From Fragilaria radians (taxonomy: Eukaryota; Bacillariophyta; Fragilariophyceae; Fragilariales; Fragilariaceae), in NCBI GenBank assembly GCA_900642245.1, contig CAAAJI010000027.1:184897-248896 (forward strand): DNA of 64,000 nucleotides, written 5' to 3'. A program made the translations under genes and the position numbers. Of the stretch, positions 11,348 through 22,657 are shown piece after piece. The notes beneath the pieces are model-generated. The model did no database searches. It worked only from the letters and a program-made list of their open reading frames with translations, and was not told the origin of the DNA. The stretch's first letter is position 1. Every line of letters begins with the position of its first letter.

Positions 11348-12847
11348 GTCGATTTTTCCCGTTACCGTAGTCGTACCACGCCAGTGTCGAATTTATGATG
11401 ACTTGTTGCGTAATGTCTACTTGCATTGGTTGTGGCATCCAATAAAGTAGCTTGTCCATTGTTGGAAATAATCCATGGGTATGACACAATAAGGATACAG
11501 TCAGATCCGTCACCAGCAGACTGACCTGCATGTATGTAACCTTGTGACATTAGAACTCCAATCCAAAAAACAACAAAACTATAAATAATTTTGGTGAAGT
11601 AAGTAGGCTTAGAATAAATAAACAGTCCAATCAGAATACATACATTGAATTGCATTGAATGAGAGTAATGTTCTAATCAACTATGTAAAGTGTTGCTTTC
11701 CTTTGTAGAGTCATAACACAAATTGAATATTCATTGGAGTAGTTTTCCATTTGCTCACAGCCAATCAACTATGACGAATCCTATCATGAAGCCTTATGGA
11801 ATTGTGCCATACATATAGATTAAGCATACAACTTTGCTTTGACAAATTAAACACTGGGACGCCTAACCTTATCAAGGACATCTTTAAATTTCTGTTGCGT
11901 CAAGTTAGGTTGTATAATTTCCAATGCCTCTTCATAAAGTAAATGCAAATTTGTTTGCAAGAATCAACAGCTATCTTCCGAAAGGGACACATATGTCCCA
12001 CCTACTTTGATGACATGAAAGAACACCAGGATCTTCTTATTCTGCCACAGACAAATACCTTATCTGAATATTCATCATCTATTGTATAATGCTGGATACC
12101 TATAGAAAAATGGATAATGATGACTATCATGATCGTGGGAGATATTTGTATTCTCAAATTTATCTGGAATAAGGAAATTGACATAGTTTCAAGATCATCA
12201 AGGAAAAAAAATGACCAAAGAATTAGCTTTGTGGAATAGACCAATCATGTATCGTCAAACAGAGTGTACAATTTTCGAAGCTGCATTTTTTTCCTTAAAT
12301 AATGTGTGCAATTAAAAAAATGAGTTTTGACAAAAATTTTCATCGAAAAATAGGAAATGACTGATTACTATGGAAGATTTTATGATCACTCCGACTAAGG
12401 TCCCGTCTACAAGCCGAAAACTTACATTAACATCTTGTAGAGTACTGTAACAAGTAAGGATTCCGACGACTTACCATTAATTATAGTCCTCACTTTGTAT
12501 CAGGAAAGTTGATGTAAAATTCAACTTGGAACGTTAAATTCTGTTCCTGCTGAAAGTAGAATTGCACCTTCGAAATTATAGTGACCGATGCACATATAGG
12601 GGAATATACTTCAAGGGGACTGATTTCATGTGCCGTCTATAAATTCAAATAAAATTGTCTACGTAGAGACGAATTCCGAGGAAGGAAACGTCACAATATC
12701 CTGTTTATCCAATTAGGATGAAGGTATCTCTGTCCAATAAACTTGTTACATATATATACACATCGATACAGTTTTTTGTCGTCTCAAGTCGAACCCTTGC
12801 AGACCCATCCTTACGTGAGCTTGCTCAGGACACACCATATATATAAA
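11348..12847. other. Intergenic region, divergent promoters
   Basis: About 1.5 kb lies between the divergent CDIN1 and BRCT genes. On the minus strand at roughly 11,858-11,985 there is a protein-like tail (LLYEEALEIIQPN, ending in RRPSV and a stop), but it has no supportable exon structure upstream. Otherwise the stretch is AT-rich with nothing recognisable. Confidence 0.4.
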
Positions 12848-15800
12848 ATGGAAAGGAAGAGATGGTTACCACATTTTCAATCTGCCAATCGGACGCCAAA
12901 CCGTAAAGTAATTCGAGGCTTTCCATCTCGTTCGAATCGGGCAACTTATCTAGCCAATGCTAACAACAAGCGTGATCATATTCTAGGTTATATCCAAGAT
13001 TTTCCCCAAAAGTCTCGAGTATGTAATGCTCGAAATCCTAGAACCAAGAACCGTTCATGTCCATCGACTATAGAGGGTATCCGGGATGAAATTGGGGACT
13101 TCACAAGCAACGTAATCTCTGACGACTCAAATTATGAATCAAGTTGTTTCACAATGCGAAGGGAAACTTATACATCGGACATCAAGTATATTGATGAAAG
13201 AAAGGAGTCTCTTCCAACGAAGAATAACATGCTGTTAGCCCTTGAAAGGCAAAATTTTCTTAGGAATAGAATCAATGAAGCGTATCGCCCAAGCCTTCGC
13301 TGTGCCTCACATTATCCAAACTGTGACATGTCCATCATCATGCAGGGGGAAGTATGCAATATATGTAGACTGATTGGGGGAAGTATTCTTTATCAAAGAA
13401 TAGTAAATGAAGATGATGTATTTCATGGAAGATTATCTTTTGATCCAACGATTATGATCGTAGATCACCTTCCAAATTCGATGAACGAAGATGCAGTGTT
13501 TCAAGATTTATCACTGGAACACCATTTCTGTACAAGAAATAAGATAAGAGTATTGATTTATCATGGAAAACTTAGTCATCGACTAATGAACAAAATTCCA
13601 CAAAACTGCCAAGAAGGCATGTGTAAGGATTCATTTATCGTTCGCGATACTTATACAAAGTTTTTGAAGAACTCTGAGACAATAAATGCTAAGCAACTCT
13701 TCAGGTTTGCCGAGAAATCAACTCCTGAAGCATGTGAAGTCGTCTGGCAGGTATTACTACGTCAGCTGCCAAGCAACAATTCGAGGGATGTTTTTCAAAT
13801 ACTATCATCGCAAGAATCGGAATTATTCCAACGTCGAGAGAGGCATCAGCAGGATCTAAAGATTCAAACGCTCTCATTTAGGCTGTTACGCCTGAAGGAT
13901 AATGATCTTTCTAGTTGCGAAACTGAAAAACTGATTCGGGAACAAAACTCTCCTATGGATTCTCTCAATCGTGAACATGGTGAAAACGTGGTAGACTTAA
14001 AACGTGATTTTGAGAAGAAATTACAAGACCAAGAAGAAACGACCAATTCTCAATTGGAATGTGTCTACGATTTTTTGATATCGCTACTCCGAACAGGCCT
14101 TTCCAAGTGGACCATGTGGGAGAAAGAAAATCGGTACCTTAAAAACCGGAATATCTGGAAAATTGTTCTCAAACCAAAGGTCACGTTTTTATGGAAGCTT
14201 CCATAGTTGAGTCTCATCTGAATGAGATGGATATCGATATCAATCTGAGCTCGAATACACCATGCATATCGAATTCGAAGGACACTAGAGTGTTGAAAGA
14301 CTGTGTGACTTTGAATGCTATTTCCATGGATTGCAGCGAATTACAATCGCCTGAAAGTCTTGAAAATGAAATTTCCAAATCCTTAGACCACGATGGATCT
14401 CATATTTCAAAGTTCTTAAACTCGAATCCAAAAATTCAAGATTGGCCAATTAGGATTAACGAGAATGAAAGAGCGTTGAGTCTCGAGGAGAAACTTGAGA
14501 AACAGGATCATGAAATTTCAACCATGCATCATTCGAATATTAGCGAATTTCGAGGTCGCCTTTGCGTAGCCATTGAAGCAATGGACTTGCTCTCTACTAG
14601 AATGAAATGTCTGTCTGAAGTTAAGATTTTCGATTTTGAGTTTCACAAAGAAATTCAGAACGCATTCAAAGCCTGCTTTGAATTAGTACTCGACGAACAG
14701 CATCGACATATACAACTACTAACGGAAGATTTAAAAGCCGAACGCTTTAATAAGGAATATATACTCGAGTTATCGAAACAGCAAGAGAAGCGTGCGTTGT
14801 CGGAGCTTGAGAATCGATATAAAACTGAGATTAGAAATTTGCAGATGACCATGGATGCTGCCATTGTTGAAGCTCAGACAGAGGCAGCAAAGTACATGCG
14901 GTTTGGGGCACTGAAAATAAAGGAGATGCAAGCCCGACGAGATAGTGACATAGATCAAGCGGTGAAAGCAGCACTTTTACTTCAAGAATCACAGTGGCGA
15001 TCACAAAGAGAAGACCAGGAGCGTAAAATCCAAGTATTGGCAGAGACTTTAAAATCGGAACAAGCATACTGGTCGAATGCTTTCAAGGCTAAAGAGGAGC
15101 AACACAAATTGGCACTCTCTGAGATGGAGGATCGATACCAATTCGAGTTAAGACATCTGCAGAATGCACTTGACACAACAGTAGTTGCAGCGCAAGCAGA
15201 AGCGACGAGGTATATGGAATCAGGTATGCAAAAGCTGAAAGAAATGGAGGGTAGTCAAAGAAATGCCATCGACCAGGCAGTAAGGAAAGCATTAGTTGAC
15301 CAAGAGAATAAATTCAAGTCCGTGATTGAAGAAAAGGAACTAAAGATCCAGCTGCTGATGGATCAATCAAATATATCGCGAATCCCTCCGGGAAGTTTCA
15401 TATCACGTCTCAATCAAGTATCCAACTGTAAACCCAAACCTTCAAACTTTGTCATGGACACTCTGAGAAATGAAGGAAACAGCACCAATGGAAAGGACAT
15501 AAAAGCTGATAATTTGAATGGTAAGGAAGGAGAAGGTAACTGGAATATGAATCATGTACCTTTGATTCCTCAAGAATCGCAAGAGAGATCCCGATTTGCA
15601 CAGAGTAGCGATGAAGGGAACAAAGAGAACATCCTCCAAAAAGATCTAGGAGAGGGTAACGAAGAAAACAGCGTCATTGTTAAAACAGAAAAGATGAAGG
15701 ACTCCCCTCAGATTAGTGTTTCTATAGACGTGAATCAAGTGGCTGAAAAAGGTATAAACACCTTGAATAGGTTATACCATACAGTTGAGCAAAACTATAG

Positions 15801-16935
15801 CCATGCAGTATTGAATGACGAGAGTAACATAGAGGAAGGGGAAAATTCCAGTGGCTTGAAGCATCCGGCAAATAGTTGTGACTATGAAGTCAATGTAGTC
15901 AAGGATACGAGTTCTTCCAAAAAAACTATAGAGAAAACGCTTAAGGATGAAACGCTGGCAAAACCTGAGGATTTTCGTAATGACTCTTTGCAGCCTTCGA
16001 AGTTGATCCATGCCGGTGGGTATTCGACAAAGATAGATACGGCTTGTTGCATGGATAAAATGGAAAGCCACCACAAGGATGGGGTGACCCAATCGGATGT
16101 ATCAACACCGGAGAAATCGATTATTCGATCGGAAGTTCTTGGCAAGAAGTACTTATCTCAACGACGTAAATCACCAAGACTGCAATTGATTGGTACTCGA
16201 TCAGCAAAAGTGAGTCCACATAACTCTGTACGTCAGATTGTGTCCATTATGAACAATTCGAAAGAATCGAAGCCAGCTCGTGTCACCCTTAAATCAGGCA
16301 AACAATGCGATCTCCGAATCCTACTTCTTTGCCGTCTCACTCCGAAACTTGTACGGATGGTAAAAGATTTGGGTGCAGCATTGATCGAGAGTATGGAATG
16401 TGCTCAGATGGCTACGCATGTCGTAATTGGGGACAGCTTCCGGCCTTCCTCTGAACTACTGATCGCTCTTACTGCCACTTCGGTAGTGGTTACGATGGAT
16501 TGGTTGGTGAAATCCTCGGAGCAGCAGCGCGCACTTCCCCATACGGAGTTTCTGTATCGAACTCCGGCATCAGATGTGTCAAAGGTAAGTCGGGTGAAGA
16601 ACCCTGATTATTTGAGGGATCGTGATGTTGCTCTCCGTGGTTGGAGCGTCGTGTTTTGCGATGGAGTCATCCAGGATGCAGCATCTCCTTGGGAATCTGA
16701 GCTGGGACGTGTCATCCAGGATGCTGGAGGGAAAATCATTTTGCCGGAGAATTTAAGTGATGTGAATATCCAACGATTGATGGTTGTGGCTCGTGACCCA
16801 TTGACAGGTGATCAACTTTCGGATCGAAGGATATTGGAAGCAACTGTGGGAGGGGCAAAATTGGGAACAGTAAGTTGGTTATGGGATTGTATTCTACAGC
16901 AGGATCGTCCTTGGAATCCATCGTTGGACAGTTGA
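12848..16935 (+). CDS. Large coiled-coil protein with C-terminal tandem BRCT domains (two reading-frame segments)
   Basis: Two overlapping open segments in different frames, 12848-14206 and 14191-16935, probably form one gene of about 1,300 residues. The join is unresolved: one in-frame possibility is an intron with donor GTGTCT at 14061 and acceptor CCATAG ending at 14206; a frameshift is the alternative. The first part is basic and unannotated. The second has coiled coils (about residues 95-390 of its frame) and a duplicated 106-residue unit. A low-complexity Ser/Asn/Glu linker follows, and then two BRCT domains (about 700-795 and 808-914). BRCT marks are DLGAALIES, ATHVVIGDSFRP, VVTMDWLVKSS and TVSWLWDCILQQ. 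Family knowledge: tandem BRCTs of the MDC1/PTIP/microcephalin type bind phosphoserine peptides in DNA-damage signalling. That role is inferred here. The start at 12848 (AAAATGG) is preferred to the ATG at 12743, which adds non-conserved sequence. Confidence 0.75.
14704..15339 (+). repeat. Duplicated 106-residue coiled-coil unit within the BRCT gene
   Basis: Two consecutive 318-bp units encode similar coiled-coil segments. The first starts at RHIQLLTEDLK and the second at RKIQVLAETLK, each followed by ALSE(L/M)E(N/D)RY and then DIDQAV or AIDQAV. A third partial start, LKIQLL, follows. The unit length is exactly 106 residues, so the duplication kept frame and heptad register. Confidence 0.8.
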
Positions 16936-17109
16936 GAGTTTTCAAGGAAAAAAATGGTTCAAGAATATTGATCTTCCATTGCCTTGTTGCATAATGCATA
17001 CAAATTCATGATATAAAGGCCAAACAATCTAGATTAGAATTTATAAAGGGGTTAGAGTCCCAATAGGTTTTTCATTTTAACTTGCAAGTATAGTATACAA
17101 ACTATAAAT

Positions 17110-17934
17110 TCACTTCAATCCCAACGATGCTCCTGATCTCAACGTTGTACCTTCACTTCCAGGAAGGTTGGTTATTCTCTTTGCCAATCCAGTGGCTGAC
17201 AAGAGTGGATCCGAACAAGGTGTTGTGTTTGAACTGGGACAAATGGAGGCCTTGACAAACCAGTCTTTATCCATACGAAGACTCCTTCCTGGTAATACAT
17301 TTTTGTCGGACATGGTAAATTGCATTGGAAATCGAACACGAGATAATGGTATACGTGCACCAGCAGAAGTAAAATCCTCATCCTCATTACGAATTTCCAA
17401 TAGTAAATATAACATGGTATCATCATCCTTATTAATCTTGTCAAGAAGGGATGGTTTCGTAAGATAGATGAGTCCCTGTAATGTCGATGATGATTGTTGT
17501 TCTTGTTGCTTGGATGGTAAGGTAGATGATTTCCATAGAATTGCAGGTTGATCTGGTGATGCTGGTTTTAGAGATGATATCCAAGAATTTTCATTTGTTT
17601 TGATCAACATTGTTGAATCGGGTAGATTGGATATATCCTTTGCTGTTGTTGTTGTTGTATCACTCATCATGATACTACTACTACTACTACTTCGACTCCA
17701 AGCATTGATGGAAGTTTCTAATATTCCTCCTTTTCCATATATGGATGATGATTCTGTCGATGGTACCAACATGTGATTCATATTGTTGTTGTTGCTGTTG
17801 TAATAATTAATGTTGTTCATGATATTTGCCATCGATACAATGACTATGCCATTGCAGGGTATGATTGTATAGAATACGAAAAGGATGACGATAGGATATA
17901 TCATTTGGTTGGATGGCGGTGTTTGTGGTGTCAC
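17110..17934 (-). CDS. Secreted or organellar protein with a CcmI/CycH-like C-terminal domain
   Basis: A single-exon frame of 274 residues. A hydrophobic segment near residues 12-36 (MIYPIVILFVFYTIIPC...) is a signal peptide or anchor. The middle is low complexity (Asn, Ser, Thr runs). The C-terminal 115 residues are well ordered: GLIYLTKPSLLDKI, MLYLLLEIRN, then GARIPLSRVRFPMQFTMSD and LSATGLAKRI. This order resembles the beta-rich C-terminal domain of bacterial cytochrome-c maturation factor CcmI/CycH (a value-type strand, a P-L-A/R motif, F-T-L-D, then a G-a-a-gDL tail). That suggests an organelle protein with a prokaryote-derived domain. The similarity is by eye only, and no TPR region is present. 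Confidence 0.65.
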   Translation of the reverse strand: MTPQTPPSNQMIYPIVILFVFYTIIPCNGIVIVSMANIMNNINYYNSNNNNMNHMLVPSTESSSIYGKGGILETSINAWSRSSSSSSIMMSDTTTTTAKDISNLPDSTMLIKTNENSWISSLKPASPDQPAILWKSSTLPSKQQEQQSSSTLQGLIYLTKPSLLDKINKDDDTMLYLLLEIRNEDEDFTSAGARIPLSRVRFPMQFTMSDKNVLPGRSLRMDKDWFVKASICPSSNTTPCSDPLLSATGLAKRITNLPGSEGTTLRSGASLGLK

Positions 17935-19979
17935 AACAAGAAAAAAATCGAGCCAAGTCTCGGATACTATGGGTTACATGATATCGTACTACTACACCGT
18001 ACACTACGTCCCATATCACATTACCATTGTCTACAGTATTGCCTGAGAATTTTTTTGGGAATGTATTGTACTAAAGGCATTCTCTTGCAAACATTCACTT
18101 TGTGTTTACTTTTTCCTTTCTGGGCTTTACTGCTACTATCTAGGCTTTTATGAGATGTCAACCGAAATTTCAAATTCTGGTTCCCTCTCAACCTGGACTA
18201 AATTGCGTACTTATCTCTCATTATAACGATTCTAACTGTAATTTCTGTGAAGCAACATGCTTTCTGGGAATGCCTAGGAAAATTGTCAATGAATTTCATC
18301 AAACTCCAAAAGGATTCACCTTTAAAATGTCTTGGGTTGCGTATAATGGTGCTATCATTGAATCTCCATTTTGCTTTAAAAGAGTTCATCCATACCCAAC
18401 TACCCTTTAGAATGCAAAGGAATGACTCATCAGTTAGAATCCTAAAGAAACCTGACTCTTGTTATTTCAGTTCTTCCCCTCTTCACTGTATAGGTTGCAT
18501 GCAAGCCGGGAATCATTTTTATCATTCTTGCAAAAAGAAATTTGAAAGAAAAGAATCTTGAATTAACATATGAACTTCTATAGCTGAATAAGAAAGGACT
18601 AAGAATTATCAAAAATATCTTCTTTTCCTTAGGCTAGCTAGTGGTTTTTCTGACCAAAGCGTGATTGAAAAGTGGATTTTGTGGAACGTGCTATCAAATT
18701 GTTAAAGTATATTGTGCTGTTCTTTTTTGCGGACTCATACATCCTAGGTTCAAGATATTCCTGGTGACTCTGCATGTCTTAGTACGGGGATTTGGAGTAA
18801 GAGATTGAGTACTTTTGTCTACAAAAATACATATTTAGGCTACTAGGAGTCAAGACTGCTGCGGATAATCTTCAAAATGTAATGCCCATATTTTTAAATG
18901 AAAGAAAATGTGTAGTACAATATCGTTATGATTTATTGATATTAAGATACAAGCGTCTCCCAGGTCATTCTTTCAAGGTAGCGCTGGCCTGAGAGTAAAA
19001 AGCTAAGCTTGCAGATCAAATAAAGTTAAGGCATCCAAATAGAGCAACATTAGATCCCTGTTTAAAGATTTAAAAGTTCAAACAAAAATGTGATGTGCCA
19101 GTCCACTATTAGAATGTGCAGATACTTATTGTAATATCAAAATTAGCTTTTGACTCCTTGTGGGTTGTACCTCAAGTAAAAGGTTTAACTATTTAGCTAT
19201 CTTGACTAGTGCCAGAAAGTCCATGCTATTGATTTTGAAAACCTGAAATGACGCCTACTGCTTTTTGAGTCAGCATCCAGAAGGATGTGAAATATCATGA
19301 CATTGCTGAGAATAATCAAAAAGGTTACAATGAGTTTGTGGTTTGACAAAAAATACGCTTAAGCCGGCAAGAATGGTTGTTGGCCCAATTACGTTACCTT
19401 TCCGAGAAAAATAATATCCCTGCGTACAATCACAAGGATTGATCAAGCCACAAACATGTTTGATTGATCACAGAAGTCCCAATACACCAGCCACAACCAT
19501 TCGTGACTTTTCATTGACATTGTAATTTGTTTACGATGAAATCCATAAATTCGTTTTTCTTGTATCAAATTAGAAGTTTATCTTTGGAAAAAAAAAATAT
19601 ACGAAAGATAGTATGCTCACTATTCAAAGATGCATGTTTTCATTTTGGCAATGAATGGTATTCAGTAAGTCGCGCATGAAATTGAAATGAATCAACGCCA
19701 AAAAAGCATTCGTGTCCTAGTGACAGAACAAAGATAAGACTTTTTCGGAAAAGTCGTATCGCCTCACAGATTTATATATCAAAATTACCCTACCGATACC
19801 CTTTATTTCGATGACATATTCATGCGTAACCCGATATTGAGAGTGATAGCTATCGAGAAATAAAATATACAAACTAGATCCAATTTAGAAAACACGTGTC
19901 GATTGGGAAAGACTAACAATTTTTAGTTTTTATCATGATCTTTCACGAAATGGAAACAATATCTTTTTTGCTTCCAACC
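17935..19979. other. Intergenic, no gene recognised
   Basis: About 2 kb between a gene reading leftwards and the 3' end of the RING gene. At 18,150-18,560 there are two short open frames with cysteines (for example CIGCMQAGNHFYHSC), but they match no known zinc knuckle spacing and look like decayed transposon DNA. The rest is AT-rich. Confidence 0.4.
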
Positions 19980-20852
19980 TTATCTACCAGACCACATTCG
20001 TTCTATCAACTCTTTTTGTGGATCGATAAACCAAGCCGATGCCAAACATACGCTAATGAGCATGCGCACATGGACTTTAAAATTTCTGGGATTATCGTCC
20101 CAATTTTGCTTAGCATCATGAATGAGCTTCTCAATGCTTTGGAAAATCTTATTTCTATCAATGGAATCAGGTGGATCAATTAAATGGCGGCATATGAGCT
20201 TTGTTAGAGGTACAATCTTTGTCCGATCACATTCATAAAACGATTCAAATTCAGATATCGCCTCCTGAAGTTCATCTGCACTAGCTTCGGCTTGCATTAG
20301 GCTTGCTTGATTCGTTTGATACATTTGTGCTACATTCATGAATTTTTTCTTCTGTTTTGCAAGTGCCTCATCCATGTTTCGACGATGGGCCTCTTGAAGT
20401 GCTTCTAATGCTGCCTCGTAACTTGCCTCCAACTCTTTGAGTTCCAATTCGTGAGACTTTTGAATTTCCGTTATTTTGGAATCGTAATCTGCAATTGTTA
20501 TCTTGTCGGAGCGGTCGTTATTCCTGCAACGTATTATATGAGATCCATAATTTCCTACTGTACCTGTCCACAAGCAATTTGGTGTGGGACACATGACTCC
20601 TATTTTCTCCCATAGGCACCGTGCTATCCCTTGAATCGGTTGAAGCATTTCTTTTGTCAATGGATGCCGATCATTTGGACATTCATCTCGAAATCGTAAC
20701 GCTTCAAGTATGCAATGTCGACAAAACATGTGATTACACGGGGTCAGCACTGGATCCAATGGAATTTCCTGACATAACGTGCACATCATAACCTGTTCCA
20801 TGAATGGTTCTTTTTGCCTCGCGAGCATCGGCGGTGGAGGTATCGAGTCCAT
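19980..20852 (-). CDS. RING finger / TRAF-type zinc finger protein, probable E3 ubiquitin ligase
   Basis: A single exon of 290 residues. The RING is near the N-terminus with Cys24, Cys27, Cys39, His41, Cys44, Cys47, Cys58 and Asp61. This is the C3HC3D variant seen in TRAF6-like and LON-RING proteins. A TRAF-type zinc finger follows at about residues 88-109 (CPTPNCLWTG then GSHIIRC). A coiled coil runs from about 125 to 205 (Glu/Lys/Ala-rich, IQKSHELELKELEASYEAAL). The C-terminal 85 residues are helical, with no recognised domain. The role inferred from family is substrate-directed ubiquitination, with the coiled coil for oligomerisation. The start at 20852 leaves the RING complete. No MATH/TRAF-C domain is present, so the protein is not a full TRAF. 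Confidence 0.85.
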   Translation of the reverse strand: MDSIPPPPMLARQKEPFMEQVMMCTLCQEIPLDPVLTPCNHMFCRHCILEALRFRDECPNDRHPLTKEMLQPIQGIARCLWEKIGVMCPTPNCLWTGTVGNYGSHIIRCRNNDRSDKITIADYDSKITEIQKSHELELKELEASYEAALEALQEAHRRNMDEALAKQKKKFMNVAQMYQTNQASLMQAEASADELQEAISEFESFYECDRTKIVPLTKLICRHLIDPPDSIDRNKIFQSIEKLIHDAKQNWDDNPRNFKVHVRMLISVCLASAWFIDPQKELIERMWSGR

Positions 20853-22657
20853 CCTCTTTCCACTCTCTCTTGGCTATGTTTCGACACTTAATGTAATACT
20901 AATTCAATTGTGTTGTTCCGTACATCGCATCGAAACTCCGTAAAGGGTGATGAAAACGTCCTTCGCCTGACCAAGAAATTTTGCCAACTAGGAATATATT
21001 ACTACACAAATGGTCTCGAGACAGTAGCCTATTGAGATTGAACGGAAAGAATTCTTTTTCTGGGATACTAGTCATCTCAAGTAGATATTCTAGGGTACGA
21101 TGACGATAACAGAAAACTTGCGACGAATTCCAGATGCCTTCCATGACTTAAGTGATAGGAAGAAAACCATCTGCTTGCGTTGTTTGTTCAATTTACTGAT
21201 GAACAGCATGTTTCAACCGTTACTAGATTTTATTATATAAACACATCAATGTTATGACTCTGTTCCATAGAACGAATCTGGAAGTTTTTCTAGTCGTAAA
21301 ATGATCCTTTTGCGATTTCTTTATTCTTCACAGAACAAACGAACTCACGATGACCCCAGTTTGCGACAATAAGTCTTCACAAAAATGGAATGAATGGTCA
21401 GTCATTTAGCATATTTAATAATCGAGACAATACTTCTGTTATATTTTTTCAACATTTCATTAGATTTTGAAAGTTTATCTGAATGAGTGTGTATAGGGTT
21501 TCTATTGAACATCAGTTGCCATCCATGTCATGGTAGTTTTTTGAAATATGAGAATCATCCAACTTTTTGACCAGCCAGTAAAAGATGCAAAATACTCTTT
21601 CTGAAAGAAGTTATGGTGAATTGATAAAGAATTAATTCACTATTGGTAAAGTTGAATGAGACTCAAAGGATTCTGCAACTGCTCCGTTACTTTTTGGCTC
21701 TAACCTCACGCAAGCCCTATACAGTGTCTGATACTAGGAATCATAATTTTGATATTAATATTAGAGGTCTGCAATTGGCTCACTTTCAATCAATGATTGG
21801 CATGTTGATAGGTCAATATTGTTTACTCCAGTGCGGACTTGGGTTCCTCCTGGAATTCATTTCTCCAAGGTGTGATTGAAACTTTACTTCACTTGTGAGA
21901 TTATTTTGAAATCATCAATCTCTCATCAAGTCTTTGTGATTTGTACCATACGGGAATCTGGAAATTAGTCTGGAAGGCATTTCCTAGAGGTTTCCATCTA
22001 GTCACCACTTTTTACTCTATTGCCTTTCAAACCTACAAAGCTTTACTTTACTATGGTGGGTATAATTTACAGAATAACTAGTGAGAGGTTGATTCATTGT
22101 GTTCCATGGGATCTCTCCTAACCTATATTGAATGTGTTTAAGATGCAGGAGCCTATTTTCTTGATAAGGTGACAATGGATGAAAGCAATGTTGATTCAAT
22201 CTAAATCCTGATCATACTTAGTGCAACTCTTTGATTGCACCATATTCATTCAAAGAGTTTGTCTCTCAGCAATATTCCATAATTCTTTCATGCTTGCCTA
22301 GTAGTATCAAGCCTGTGAAAGGATCTTTGCAATAATGAGTTGAATCTGCTTGTGTTTTAATTGTTATTTGCTCTTCTTGGCATTTGAAGGTTAAATGATT
22401 AAACTTTATAGAGATATGAAGACCATTCCAGAGTTTTGAATTCTATTTGTAACGCAGAGTAACCTTTAGTGATTTTTAACATAGCAGGATTCAAGGATGC
22501 TTTCATGTTTGATCTGCCCTGAGTTTAGTATTTCATATTACAATCTAGTTGAAGCCTAATTGAATTGATATTTTCCAAATGTCCAAGATACAATCCATGT
22601 TAATGTTGCTTTGGAAATTGGGATAAGGAAGACAAAAAGCATCTAGTTGGGTAGATG
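20853..22657. other. Intergenic, no gene recognised
   Basis: The RING gene promoter probably lies just right of 20,852, and the 3' UTR of the SNase-like gene just left of 22,658. Short open frames at 20,899-21,144 and 21,643-21,879 lack family features or codon-level support. Confidence 0.4.

Noticed and set aside
12002..12244. 80-residue minus-strand open frame
   Set aside because: Hydrophobic low-complexity text with no family features and no splice partner.
15442..16145. Several antisense open frames within the BRCT gene
   Set aside because: Shadows of the long coiled-coil/BRCT frame, whose domains are recognisable on the plus strand.
18460..18560. CIGCMQAGNHFYHSC considered as a retroelement zinc knuckle
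   Set aside because: The spacing is C-x2-C-x5-H-x4-C rather than C-x2-C-x4-H-x4-C, and no gag or pol is adjacent.
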